From NCBI RefSeq assembly GCF_036408855.1, contig NZ_JAZGJQ010000010.1, positions 1 to 64,000 of the forward strand: a stretch of 64,000 nt of DNA. The letters are read 5' to 3'. The first letter of the stretch is position 1; each line of letters starts with the position of its first letter. This document shows positions 39,420-51,424 of this stretch, one piece after another. A program made the translations under genes and the position numbers. The DNA is from Olsenella_K absiana (GTDB taxonomy: Bacteria > Actinomycetota > Coriobacteriia > Coriobacteriales > Atopobiaceae). The notes beneath the pieces were generated by a model that made no database searches, had not been told where the DNA came from, and saw only the letters and a program-made list of their open reading frames with translations.

Positions 39420-40568
39420 ATGGCGGCTATGAACGAGAAGGACTACTACGCCATACTCGGCGTGGAGGAGAACGCGACGACGGACGAGATCCGCCGCGCC
39501 TTCCAGCAGAAGGCGCGCAAGCTCCACCCCGACGTCAACAAGGCGCCGGACGCCGAGGAGCGCTTCAAGGAGGTCTCCGAGGCCTACGCGGTCCTGTCCG
39601 ACGAGAGCAAGCGCAAGCGCTACGACGCCATGCGCTCCGGCGTCCCCTTCCAGGGAGCCGCCGGCGGCTCCCAGCCGGGCTACGCGGGCGGCTACGGCGA
39701 CCCCTTCGGCGGCTATGGCGACCCCTTCGCGGGCTTCGGCGGCTTCCCCTTCGGCGGGGGCGGCTTCCGCACCACCACCCGCCGCTCCCGGGCCTACAAC
39801 CCGCGCGCGGGCAAGGACGTGGCCTACTCCGTGGACCTCTCGGACGAGGAGGCGCGCAGCGGCACGCGACGCGGCGTCACCTTCCAGCGCTACGCCACGT
39901 GCGACGTCTGCCACGGCTCGGGCTCCGTCGAGCACGCACGGCCCGTCACCTGCCCGACCTGCGGCGGCACGGGCCGCATGCACGTCGACCTCTCCGGGAT
40001 CTTCGGCTTCGGCGTCATCGAGGTCGAGTGCCCCGAGTGCGAGGGCTCCGGCCAGGTGGTGGAGGACCCCTGCGGCTCCTGCGGCGGCTCCGGCCGCGTG
40101 CTCACCGCGAGCGAGGTCGTGGTGGACATCCCCGCGGGGTCGCACGACGGCGACGAGGTCCGCGTGAGGGGCATGGGCAACGCCGGCACCAACGGCAAGG
40201 AGTCGGGCGACTTCGTGTGCCGGGTCGGCGTCCCGAGCGAGCGGGTGACCCAGGGGCAGGCGATCGGCCTGGAGATCGTCGGCTTCTTCCTGCCCTTCAC
40301 GCTCGTCTCGCTCCTCTCGCTCGCGCTGGGCCTCGGCGGGGGCGTCCCCGTCGTGGACCTCGTCTTCATAGCGGTGGGCGTGCTCATAGCCTGCCAGGAC
40401 GGCGTCGCGCACAAGAGCCGGCGCTGGTGGAGGAACGCCTGGTACGCGATGCGCAACGGCTTCGCCATCGGCCTGGTCATCGCCCTGCTCTTCCTCCTCA
40501 TGAGCTCCTGCTCCGCGTCGGCGCTCACCGCGGCGCCGCGCGGGGGCGCGGGCGGGCTCAACGCCTAG
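39420..40568 (+). CDS. DnaJ-like protein with C-terminal membrane segments
   Basis: 382 residues. J domain at residues 4-70 with the HPD motif (LHPDVNKAPDAEERFKEV), a Gly/Phe-rich region, and four CxxCxGxG zinc motifs (about 161-225: CDVCHGSG, CPTCGGTG, CPECEGSG, CGSCGGSG). After a short piece of the substrate domain (VDIPAGSHDGDEVRVRGMG) the usual C-terminus is replaced by hydrophobic helices near 285-327 and 347-365. It should therefore anchor a J protein at the membrane, recruiting DnaK there. This is unlike its soluble neighbour at 40661. Partners unknown. Confidence 0.85.
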   Translation: MAAMNEKDYYAILGVEENATTDEIRRAFQQKARKLHPDVNKAPDAEERFKEVSEAYAVLSDESKRKRYDAMRSGVPFQGAAGGSQPGYAGGYGDPFGGYGDPFAGFGGFPFGGGGFRTTTRRSRAYNPRAGKDVAYSVDLSDEEARSGTRRGVTFQRYATCDVCHGSGSVEHARPVTCPTCGGTGRMHVDLSGIFGFGVIEVECPECEGSGQVVEDPCGSCGGSGRVLTASEVVVDIPAGSHDGDEVRVRGMGNAGTNGKESGDFVCRVGVPSERVTQGQAIGLEIVGFFLPFTLVSLLSLALGLGGGVPVVDLVFIAVGVLIACQDGVAHKSRRWWRNAWYAMRNGFAIGLVIALLFLLMSSCSASALTAAPRGGAGGLNA

Positions 40569-40660
40569 GTTTCGCCCGCGGCCGTTTGGGGTAATAAGAG
40601 TTTGCTCGTCAGGAATAGGTACCGTGCGGCCGGCTTGGCCGTCTCGAGGGATTGGTTAGA

Positions 40661-41914
40661 GTGGCAGACAAGGACTACTACGAGGTGCTCGGCGTGTCGA
40701 GGGACGCCGACCAGAGGACGATCAAGCGCGCCTTCCTCAAGCTCGCGCGCAAGCTCCACCCGGACGTCAACAAGGAGCCGGACGCGGAGGAGCGCTTCAA
40801 GGAGGTGAACGAGGCCTACTCGGTCCTCTCCGACGAGCGCAAGCGCGCCAACTACGACCAGTACGGCAACCCCGACGGCCCGGGCGGCTTCGGTTCCGAC
40901 TACGTGGACATGTCGGACATCTTCAACGGCGGCGGCTTCGGCATCAACGACATCTTCGACTCCTTCTTCGGCGGCGGCAGGTCACAGGGCGCCGGGCGCG
41001 CGGCGCGTACGCGCGGGCGCGACATGGGCATCACCATGAGGATCACCCTCGAGGAGGCGGCCGCCGGCTGCACCAAGACCATCGCCTACGACCGCCTGGC
41101 CCCCTGCGACGACTGCGGGGGCACGGGCGTCGCCGAGGGCGGCAAGGAGAAGCCCTGCGACCGCTGCCACGGCACCGGGCGCGTGGTGGAGGTCCAGCGT
41201 ACGATCTTCGGGCAGATGCAGACCCAGTCGACCTGCCCGGTCTGCCACGGCACCGGCAAGGTCGTCGACAAGCCGTGCGAGACCTGCGACGGCCAGGGCC
41301 GGACCCCCTCCCACGAGACCGTGAAGGTCGAGATCCCGGCCGGCGTGCACTCCGGCCAGACGATACGCCTGCCGGGCTACGGCGAGGCGGGCGTGCGCGG
41401 CGACTCCGCCGGAGACCTCGTCGTCTCGGTCAAGGTGGCGGAGAGCGAGCGCTTCGAGCGCCAGGGCGACGACCTGTTCTGCGAGGTGAGCGTCGACTCC
41501 CTCGAGGCGATTCTCGGCACGAGGGTCGAGGTCGACGGCATCCTCGCCGGCGAGCGCGTCGTCGTGGAGGTGCCCGCGGGCTGCCAGTTCGGCCAGCAGG
41601 TCAGGGTCGAGGGCAAGGGCATGCCGAGGCTCAACTCCCACGCGCGCGGCAACCTCTTCGCCGTCGTGCGCGTGGTGACGCCGACCAACCTGAGCGAGGG
41701 CCTGCTCGAGCACGTTCGCGCCGTCGCCTCCGTCATGCACCCTGCGGGCGACGAGCGCGAGGAGGCGGAGGCCCCTGCGGGCACCAAGGGCGGGGCGTCC
41801 GACGGGTCCCCCGCAACGAGCGACGCGGACGCCGGTGCCGCCGGGGCGGCCGGCGAGAGGCGCCACGCCGCCAAGAGGCAGAAGCGCTCGCCCTTCCACG
41901 GAAGGAAGAAGTGA
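40661..41914 (+). CDS. dnaJ: Molecular chaperone DnaJ
   Basis: 417 residues. Classical layout: J domain with HPD (LHPDVNKEPDAEERFKEVNEAY), Gly/Phe linker, zinc region with four motifs (CDDCGGTG, CDRCHGTG, CPVCHGTG, CETCDGQG) and full CTD I/II. A C-terminal Ala/Gly-rich tail of about 60 residues ending in basic residues is extra. GTG 40661 chosen (GAGGGA upstream). dnaK and grpE are not adjacent, the position before mtaB is common in Gram-positives. Confidence 0.95.
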   Translation: MADKDYYEVLGVSRDADQRTIKRAFLKLARKLHPDVNKEPDAEERFKEVNEAYSVLSDERKRANYDQYGNPDGPGGFGSDYVDMSDIFNGGGFGINDIFDSFFGGGRSQGAGRAARTRGRDMGITMRITLEEAAAGCTKTIAYDRLAPCDDCGGTGVAEGGKEKPCDRCHGTGRVVEVQRTIFGQMQTQSTCPVCHGTGKVVDKPCETCDGQGRTPSHETVKVEIPAGVHSGQTIRLPGYGEAGVRGDSAGDLVVSVKVAESERFERQGDDLFCEVSVDSLEAILGTRVEVDGILAGERVVVEVPAGCQFGQQVRVEGKGMPRLNSHARGNLFAVVRVVTPTNLSEGLLEHVRAVASVMHPAGDEREEAEAPAGTKGGASDGSPATSDADAGAAGAAGERRHAAKRQKRSPFHGRKK

Positions 41915-43224
41915 GCGCCGCGGGGGGAGCGCCCGGGTTCGCCGTCGTGAACCTGGGCTGTCGCGTCAACAGGGTCGAGACGGACCTCGTCGCCGCCGCG
42001 CTCGAGCGCGCGGGGCTCAGGATGGTGGGGCAAGACGAGGCGGACCTCGTCGTGGTCAACACCTGCGCGGTCACGGGCGAGGCGGAGACGAAGACGCGCA
42101 AGGTGATTCGCCATGCGGCGCGCCTCCCCAAGGCGCCGCTCGTCGTGGCCACGGGCTGCGTCGCGAGCCTCTTCTCCGAGGAGCTCTCCTCGCTTGCCCC
42201 CAACGTCGTCGTGGAGGCCGACAAGTCGCTCGTCGCTCGTCGCGCCCTCGAGGCGCTCGGCCTGGGGGCGGGCGCGGTCTCCGACGCGGGCGAGCTCGCG
42301 AGCTCGCCGACGCCGACCGGCCGGTCGCGCCCGGGCATCAAGGTCCAGGACGGCTGCGACAACCGCTGCACCTACTGCATCGTCTGGAAGGCGCGCGGCG
42401 CCGGGCGGTCGCTGCCGGCGGACCGGGTGCTCGCGGCCGTCCGCGAGGCCTGCGCGCGCGACGCGCACGAGGTCGTGCTCACCGGAATCAACCTCGGGCG
42501 ATACGCGTCGGGCGACGCGCGGGGCCGCGAGATCGGCCTCGCCGGCCTGCTCTCGCTCATCCTGGACGAGACGCCCGTCGAGCGCGTGCGCCTCTCGTCC
42601 ATAGAGCCGCCCGACGTCACGGGGGAGCTCCTCGACGTCATGGCCTCCTCCGGGGGGCGCGTGGCCCCCTTCCTGCACGTCTGTCTCCAGTCCGGCTGCG
42701 ACGCCACCCTGAGGCGGATGGGGCGCGTCTACGATGCGGCCTCCTTCCGGCGCGTCTGCGAGCTCAGCCGGGAGGCGCTGCCCGGCGTGGCGCTCGGCAC
42801 CGACCTCATCGTGGGCTTCCCGGGCGAGACGGACGAGGAGTTCGAGGAGTCCCTCGGCTTCTGCCGCGAGATGTCGTTCGCGAAGATGCACGTGTTCCGC
42901 TACTCGAGGCGCCCCGGTACGCCGGCGGCCGACGCCCCGGGCCAGGTGGCGCCCAAGGTCATGGCGGAGCGGAGCCGCCGGGTGCGCGACCTCGCCGCGA
43001 GGATGCGCGCCCACGAGGCGTCGCTGCACGTCGGGGAGATGGATGACGTGCTCGTGGAGTACCCCGGCAGGGGCGTCTCGGGCGGCCTCTTCGACGTCCT
43101 CGTCGACCCGCGCGTCCCTGTCGGCGAGGTGGCGCGCGTGAGGATGGTGCGCGCCCTCGAGGACGGCACCCTGGTGGGCGAGGCCGTGCGACAGCCGGGG
43201 GCAAGTGCCCTATCATCGAAGTGA
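41911..43224 (+). CDS. mtaB: tRNA threonylcarbamoyladenosine methylthiotransferase
   Basis: 437 residues. Converts t6A37 to ms2t6A in tRNA. UPF0004 domain with FAVVNLGCRVNRVETD and VVNTCAVTGEAETKTRK, radical SAM domain with CDNRCTYCIVW (about 150-160), LSSIEPPDVT and a TRAM-like end. GTG start overlaps the dnaJ stop by 4 bases. Confidence 0.93.
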   Translation: MSAAGGAPGFAVVNLGCRVNRVETDLVAAALERAGLRMVGQDEADLVVVNTCAVTGEAETKTRKVIRHAARLPKAPLVVATGCVASLFSEELSSLAPNVVVEADKSLVARRALEALGLGAGAVSDAGELASSPTPTGRSRPGIKVQDGCDNRCTYCIVWKARGAGRSLPADRVLAAVREACARDAHEVVLTGINLGRYASGDARGREIGLAGLLSLILDETPVERVRLSSIEPPDVTGELLDVMASSGGRVAPFLHVCLQSGCDATLRRMGRVYDAASFRRVCELSREALPGVALGTDLIVGFPGETDEEFEESLGFCREMSFAKMHVFRYSRRPGTPAADAPGQVAPKVMAERSRRVRDLAARMRAHEASLHVGEMDDVLVEYPGRGVSGGLFDVLVDPRVPVGEVARVRMVRALEDGTLVGEAVRQPGASALSSK

Positions 43225-43291
43225 GGACGCCCGCGGGGCGGGGCGCGCCGAGGTGCGCGCCCCGTGCGGGCAGCAAGATGCCAGGAGGAGC

Positions 43292-44271
<980 letters not shown>

Positions 44272-44272
<1 letters not shown>

Positions 44273-44799
44273 TGGGCGCAAGCCAGGCATCGGAGGAGCT
44301 CTTCGACATCAGCCACGAGGATGGGGTCGAGGCTCCCCTCACCGACGACGAGATCAGGCGCACCGTCGCCTTCGTCCTCGCCGAGGAGGGCGTCACCCGC
44401 CCCTGCCTCGTCTCCGTCTCCTTGGTCGGCGACGGGCGCATCCACGAGCTCAACCGCGAGTGGCGCGGCGTCGACCGCGCGACCGACGTGATCTCGCTCG
44501 AGTGCGAGCGCCCGGACGACCCCGACCTCGCGGACGGCGAGCCCTGCGAGCTGGGCGACATCGCGCTCGCCCCCGCCTACATCGAGCGGCAGGCGGCGGG
44601 CTTCGGGACCTCCCCGGCAGCCGAGTTCACGCTCCTCCTCGTCCACGGTACGCTCCACCTGCTCGGCTACGACCACATTGAGGACGCCGACGCCGAGGTC
44701 ATGGAGGCCCGCGAGGACGAGCTCGTCTCAGCCCTGCTGGGCGGGGCCGGCCTCGGCCACGTGACGACGACCAGGCACAGGGGCGCTGAAGGCGCATGA
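44272..44799 (+). CDS. ybeY: Endoribonuclease YbeY
   Basis: 175 residues. Single-strand endoribonuclease for 16S rRNA maturation and ribosome quality control. Zinc site HGTLHLLGYDH (about 125-135), RATDVISLECE and LGDIALAPAYI are characteristic. The last 20 residues are an extension. ATG 44272 overlaps the phoH stop; GTG one codon earlier is possible. Confidence 0.95.
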
Positions 44800-45170
44800 T
44801 ACCCGGCCAGAAGGAAAACCACCCGACCTTCCGGCGCAGCTTCCTCTTCGCGGCCCAGGGCTTCCGCACGGCGGTCAGGACCGAGCGGAACATCAAGGTC
44901 ATGCTCGCCGGCGGCGCCCTCGCCATCGCGCTCGGTGTCGCGTGCGGGGTCGACCTGCTCGGCTGGGCGGCGATCGTCGTCTGCTGCGGAGCGGTCATCT
45001 CCGCCGAGCTGCTGAACACCGCCATCGAGACGGTCGTCGACCTCGTCTCGCCCGAGTTCCACCCCCTCGCCGGCCGCGCCAAGGACATCGCCGCCGCCGC
45101 CGTCTGGGTCCTCTCGATTGCCGCCGCCGTCGTGGGCGCCCTGGTGTACGCGAGGGCCCTGCTCGGCTGA
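44796..45170 (+). CDS. dgkA: Diacylglycerol/undecaprenol kinase
   Basis: 124 residues. Small integral membrane kinase; Gram-positive members phosphorylate undecaprenol. NTAIETVVDLVSPEFHPLAGRAKDIAAAAV is the family core, and three membrane segments are visible. Overlaps ybeY by 4 bases (ATGA). Confidence 0.92.
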   Translation: MIPGQKENHPTFRRSFLFAAQGFRTAVRTERNIKVMLAGGALAIALGVACGVDLLGWAAIVVCCGAVISAELLNTAIETVVDLVSPEFHPLAGRAKDIAAAAVWVLSIAAAVVGALVYARALLG

Positions 45171-45205
45171 CGCGCCGGCGCCCCACCAAAGGACTTAGGA
45201 GCAAC

Positions 45206-46120
45206 ATGAGCGATAACACCGCACAGACCCCCTTCACCAGCGGCTTCGTGGCCCTCGTCGGCCGTGCCAACGCCGGCAAGTCGACGCTGCTCAACGCGGC
45301 GCTCGGCCAGAAGGTGGCAATCACGAGCCCCGTGGCGCAGACTACCCGCAAGCGCCTGCGCGCCGTCATCAACACGGACTCCTCGCAGCTGGTCATCGTC
45401 GACACCCCGGGCCTGCACAAGCCCAAGGACGCGCTCGGCAAGGAGCTCAACCGCTCCGCCCTGGCCGAGCTGGAGGACGTGGACGCCGTCGCCATGCTCG
45501 TCGACGCCACCAAGCCGGTGGGCACGGGCGACGAGTGGGTCGCAGGCCACGTGAAGGCCTGCGACGCCCCCTACAAGCTCCTAGTCCTGACCAAGGCGGA
45601 CCTCTCCGGGCCGGAGCAGATGGCCTCCCAGCTCGAGGCCGCCCGCGCCCTGCTCGACTGGGACGACGAGCTCGTCGTCTCCGCCAAGACCGGATTCAAC
45701 GTCGACTCCTTCGTCGAGCTCGTCTCGCGCCACCTCCCCGAGGGGCCCCGGTGGTTCCCGGAGGACATGAGCTGCGACGCCACCACCGAGGAGCTCGTCG
45801 CAGAGTTCGTGCGCGAGAAGGCCTTCCTCAACCTCAGGGAGGAGATCCCGCACTCCGTCGGCGTCGTCTGCGACTCGATCGAGTACGCGCGCGACCACGC
45901 CTCCATCGAGGCCACCATCATCGTCGAGCGCGAGGGCCAGAAGGGCATCGTGATCGGCCACGGCGGCCGCATGATCAAGAAGATCGGCACGGAGGCCCGC
46001 CGCGACATCGAGCGACTCCTCGGGCGCAGGGTCTACCTCGACCTCAGCGTGAGGGTCCAGCCCGCCTGGAGGCGCGACCAGAACGAGATCCGCCGCCTCG
46101 GCTACGACGCGGGCGAGTAG
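45206..46120 (+). CDS. era: GTPase Era
   Basis: 304 residues. GTPase that helps 30S subunit assembly. G1 reads GRANAGKST (usual GRPNVGKS), then TTRKR, DTPGLHKP, LTKADL, and a C-terminal KH domain (IEATIIVEREGQKGIVIGHGG). ATG 45206 has TAGGAG upstream. It follows ybeY-dgkA in the usual order. Confidence 0.96.
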   Translation: MSDNTAQTPFTSGFVALVGRANAGKSTLLNAALGQKVAITSPVAQTTRKRLRAVINTDSSQLVIVDTPGLHKPKDALGKELNRSALAELEDVDAVAMLVDATKPVGTGDEWVAGHVKACDAPYKLLVLTKADLSGPEQMASQLEAARALLDWDDELVVSAKTGFNVDSFVELVSRHLPEGPRWFPEDMSCDATTEELVAEFVREKAFLNLREEIPHSVGVVCDSIEYARDHASIEATIIVEREGQKGIVIGHGGRMIKKIGTEARRDIERLLGRRVYLDLSVRVQPAWRRDQNEIRRLGYDAGE

Positions 46121-46121
46121 A

Positions 46122-46871
46122 TTGGCGGGCAGGCGCACCTATCGCACCAAGGCCATCGTGCTCGGCCACACCAAGTTGGCCGAGCAGGACCTCATCCTCA
46201 CGCTCCTCTCCGAGACGGGAGAGCAGCTGCGCGCCGTCGCCAAGGGCGCGCGCAAGCCCGGGGGCAGGCTCGCGGCCCGTGTCGAGCTCTTCTGCGAGAG
46301 CGACTTCCTCCTCGCGCGGGGCCGGAGCCTGGACGTCGTCTCCGAGGCGCAGGTGACGTGCGCGCACGCGGGGCTGCGGGGTGACCTCGAGCGGGTCTCG
46401 GCGGCCTCGGCCGTCTGCGAGGTGGCCCGGCTCACGAGCTTCGAGGACGCGGAGGACCCCTTCCTCCACGCGATCCTCGCACGCGCGCTCACCGCGCTCG
46501 AGCAGGCGCCCGACCAGGGGAGGCTCGACCTTGCGGTAGCGGCCTACGCGTTCAAGGTGCTCGCGCACAGCGGCTGGAGGCCCGAGCTCGACTCCTGCGT
46601 CGCGTGCGGGGACGCGAGCGTCACGTTCTTCTCTGCCCCGTTCGGGGGGACGCTCTGCTCGAGCTGCGCGAGGAACGTCGCGGGAGCGGAGCCCGTCGAC
46701 GCGCGCACGCTCGCGTGGCTGCGCTCGCTCCTGCGCTCGACCTTCGACGAGCTGGGGAGGGCCGAGGTTGACGTGGCGACCTCCACGGAGCTGCTCTCGT
46801 ACGCCCACGTCTGGGCGGCGACGCACCTCGACGCGCGGCTCAGGGCCTTCGAGTTCATGCTCTCGCTCTAG
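46122..46871 (+). CDS. recO: DNA repair protein RecO
   Basis: 249 residues. Loads RecA in the RecFOR pathway. N-terminal OB fold (YRTKAIVLGHTKLAEQD; LRAVAKGARKPGGRL) and a C-terminal zinc site with CVACGD and CSSCARN. TTG start at 46122, one base behind the era stop; no better start is in frame. Confidence 0.93.
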   Translation: MAGRRTYRTKAIVLGHTKLAEQDLILTLLSETGEQLRAVAKGARKPGGRLAARVELFCESDFLLARGRSLDVVSEAQVTCAHAGLRGDLERVSAASAVCEVARLTSFEDAEDPFLHAILARALTALEQAPDQGRLDLAVAAYAFKVLAHSGWRPELDSCVACGDASVTFFSAPFGGTLCSSCARNVAGAEPVDARTLAWLRSLLRSTFDELGRAEVDVATSTELLSYAHVWAATHLDARLRAFEFMLSL

Positions 46872-47040
46872 CCGCGGGACGTGGACGGCGCGCGTGCAGT
46901 TCTTGTGCGCGTGCCCCCGGGGCGGGACGCGACGCCTCCCCGTGCTACTATTGCAAAGGTTGTACCTCCTACCTAGCGGCCCGCTCATGCCAGGCGGCCG
47001 ACCCGGTCCGAGGCGAATTCACGAGAGAAAGGCGTCACAC

Positions 47041-47319
47041 ATGGCAGTTACCAAGGAGCGCAAGGCCGAGCTCATCAAGCAGTACGGCAAGGACGAGCAC
47101 GACTCCGGTTCCGCGGAGGTCCAGGTCGCCCTGTTGACCGAGCGCATCAAGGGCCTCACCGAGCACGTGAAGGTCCACAAGCACGACCACCACACCCGTC
47201 GTGGCCTGCTGATGCTCGTCGGCAAGCGTCGTCGCCTCCTGTCCTACATCAAGCAGCAGGACATCGAGAACTACCGCAGCCTCATCAAGAGCCTCGGTAT
47301 CCGCGACAACGTCCAGTAG
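47041..47319 (+). CDS. rpsO: 30S ribosomal protein S15
   Basis: 92 residues. Primary 16S rRNA-binding protein. DSGSAEVQVALLTERIKGLTEHV and HDHHTRRGLLMLVGKRRRLL are standard. GAGAGAAAGG lies upstream. Separated from recO by 169 bp, which probably hold its promoter and regulatory leader, and followed by a terminator before pnp, the usual rpsO-pnp order. Confidence 0.97.
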   Translation: MAVTKERKAELIKQYGKDEHDSGSAEVQVALLTERIKGLTEHVKVHKHDHHTRRGLLMLVGKRRRLLSYIKQQDIENYRSLIKSLGIRDNVQ

Positions 47320-47334
47320 CCTTCTGGTAGTGGG

Positions 47335-47357
47335 GGAGCGCCTTCGGGCGCTCCTTT
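47335..47357 (+). terminator. Intrinsic terminator after rpsO
   Basis: Perfect 8-bp stem GGAGCGCC / GGCGCTCC with a UUCG tetraloop, followed by TTTC. Placed 16 bp after the rpsO stop. Confidence 0.85.
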
Positions 47358-47483
47358 CGGATTGCGCCGGCGAACCCGGCGCGCGGGAGGCGCGATGCGT
47401 CGCGCACGCCGCGAGGGCGGCGTCCCGAGGGCCCCGCAAGACGGCCCGCCTGCGATGGGGCAGGCGGAGATAAGAGGAAAAGA

Positions 47484-49730
<2,247 letters not shown>

Positions 49731-49821
49731 CGACTGAGGTCCTGCCCGCCCCATCCCATGGTCGGCGGCTTGGCGACACAGGTGAGAAGGACCCGCCGTC
49801 GTGCGGCGACCTTAGAGCAGA

Positions 49822-49860
49822 GGGCCGGCTTCGGAGCGCTTCCGGGGCCGGCCCCTTGTT
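49822..49860 (+). terminator. Terminator after pnp
   Basis: 8-bp stem GGGCCGGC / GCCGGCCC with a 17-base loop, then CTTGTT. It lies about 90 bp after the pnp stop. Confidence 0.6.
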
Positions 49861-49988
49861 GCGCAACGGAGACGCGCGCGCCTGGGGTATCGTTCTTCTC
49901 CGAGCAGGCAGGCAGGTGGATGCTCGCTGACCGGAGACGACGCCCGGCCCACGAGGAGCTGGGCTGACGCGGGGGAGAGGTGCGCTCG

Positions 49989-51377
49989 ATGTTCTGTACG
50001 AACTGCGGGGCGAAGGTGGAGCGCGAGGACTCGGCGTTCTGCCCCATGTGCGGCGCGCCGCTCGGCGACGCTGCGGGCACCGGGCCCACGGCGCCCCTCG
50101 AGCAGCCGGCGTCCGCGGACGTCACGGCCAAGATGCCGCGGCCGCCAGCGGATGGCCCTGACGCGACGGCGCCTGCGCGGGAGGTCCCCGAGCCCGTCCC
50201 CGGCTACGAGGATGGTGGCGCCAAGGGCGGAGAGGGGCGCCGCAGGCGGCCTCGTCGCGGCCTGCGCGTCGCCCTCGTCGTAGCGCTGGTCCTTCTCGCG
50301 GTGGCGGGTGCCGGGGCGGGCGTCTGGTGGAAGGTCGAGTCGGACCGCAAGGCGGCCGAGGAGGCCGCCCGACAGGCCGCGTGGGACGCCGAGCACGCCA
50401 AGCGCGCCGTGCACCTGAGCCTCGTCGCCCCCAACTACGACGACGCGGCGACGCGCATCCCCCTCAGGGTCACGGGGACCGACCTCGACCAGCAGGCGGT
50501 GGACCAGGTCTTCTACGTCAACGCGGACACGAGCGAGCTTCGGCTCAGGAAGGGCGACTACCAGGTGAGCGTGGTCGCGTCCCCCATCCTGCAGGACGGG
50601 TCGCTCTACGCGCTGCCGGCCGAGCCCACGGCCCTGCGGGTGGGAGACGACATCGGCTCGGCTACGGGCACGGACGACGGTTCCGATGACGCCGGTGCCT
50701 CATCGGACGCTGACGGCGGGTCCACCGCCATGGTGGAGGTGGAGCTTGAGACCATCGACGACCTCACGACCGTCACGGACGACCAGATTGCGGCGGCGCG
50801 CGCGGCCGCCGAGGCGGACCCGGACGCCGACCAGGCCGCGAAGGCCGGCCCTTATGCGGAGGCTGCCACCAAGAGGCGCGACGACGCGGTGGCGGCGAAG
50901 AAGGTCGCCGAGGAGGAGGCCCGCAAGAAGGCGGAGGAGGAGAGCCGCGCTGCCTCAGCGCGCCAGAGGCGCTCCGAGCTGGCCCTTGCCTTCGCCGAGA
51001 AGTTCAACGAGACTGGACGGACTGACGGCGAGGAGGGGAGTCCCGGCATCTACTTCCTCGACTTCGGAGCCTGGAAGTCCGACGTGCTCCGCTACCTGGA
51101 CCCGAGCAGCAGGATCTACCAGGACGTCTCCACGGATACCGGGTTCTCGGGCACCCCGATGCTGATCTCGGACGTGCGCGTTGCCCGTGTTTCGCCCGAC
51201 GGCGGGGACTTCACGGTCGCCATGCACGCAACGCAGGCGAAGGGGAACGGGACCGCGGACCCGTACAAGGGCGATGCCCTCAAGTGGCAGGAGGCAGGCA
51301 GCTACACGCTGACCATGACCGTGAGCTTCAACGACGAGGACCTCGTCACCAAGGTCAGGATGGGCGACCCCGTCTAG
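49989..51377 (+). CDS. Zinc-ribbon membrane protein with coiled coil
   Basis: 462 residues. The N-terminus is a zinc ribbon (CTNCGAK...CPMCGAP, residues 3-25), then a Pro-rich linker, one membrane helix (about 92-114) and a large outer part. That part has an Asp/Ser-rich stretch, an Ala/Glu/Lys/Arg coiled coil (about 295-335; VAEEEARKKAEEESR) and a C-terminal beta-rich domain. Zinc-ribbon/TM proteins of this style are common in Coriobacteriia and Firmicutes; function unknown. ATG 49989 chosen (GGGGGAGAGG upstream). Confidence 0.75.
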   Translation: MFCTNCGAKVEREDSAFCPMCGAPLGDAAGTGPTAPLEQPASADVTAKMPRPPADGPDATAPAREVPEPVPGYEDGGAKGGEGRRRRPRRGLRVALVVALVLLAVAGAGAGVWWKVESDRKAAEEAARQAAWDAEHAKRAVHLSLVAPNYDDAATRIPLRVTGTDLDQQAVDQVFYVNADTSELRLRKGDYQVSVVASPILQDGSLYALPAEPTALRVGDDIGSATGTDDGSDDAGASSDADGGSTAMVEVELETIDDLTTVTDDQIAAARAAAEADPDADQAAKAGPYAEAATKRRDDAVAAKKVAEEEARKKAEEESRAASARQRRSELALAFAEKFNETGRTDGEEGSPGIYFLDFGAWKSDVLRYLDPSSRIYQDVSTDTGFSGTPMLISDVRVARVSPDGGDFTVAMHATQAKGNGTADPYKGDALKWQEAGSYTLTMTVSFNDEDLVTKVRMGDPV

Positions 51378-51424
51378 GTGGTCGCGCCAGCTTGCGGGCG
51401 AGGACCCGAGGAGGGAGGGCTCGG

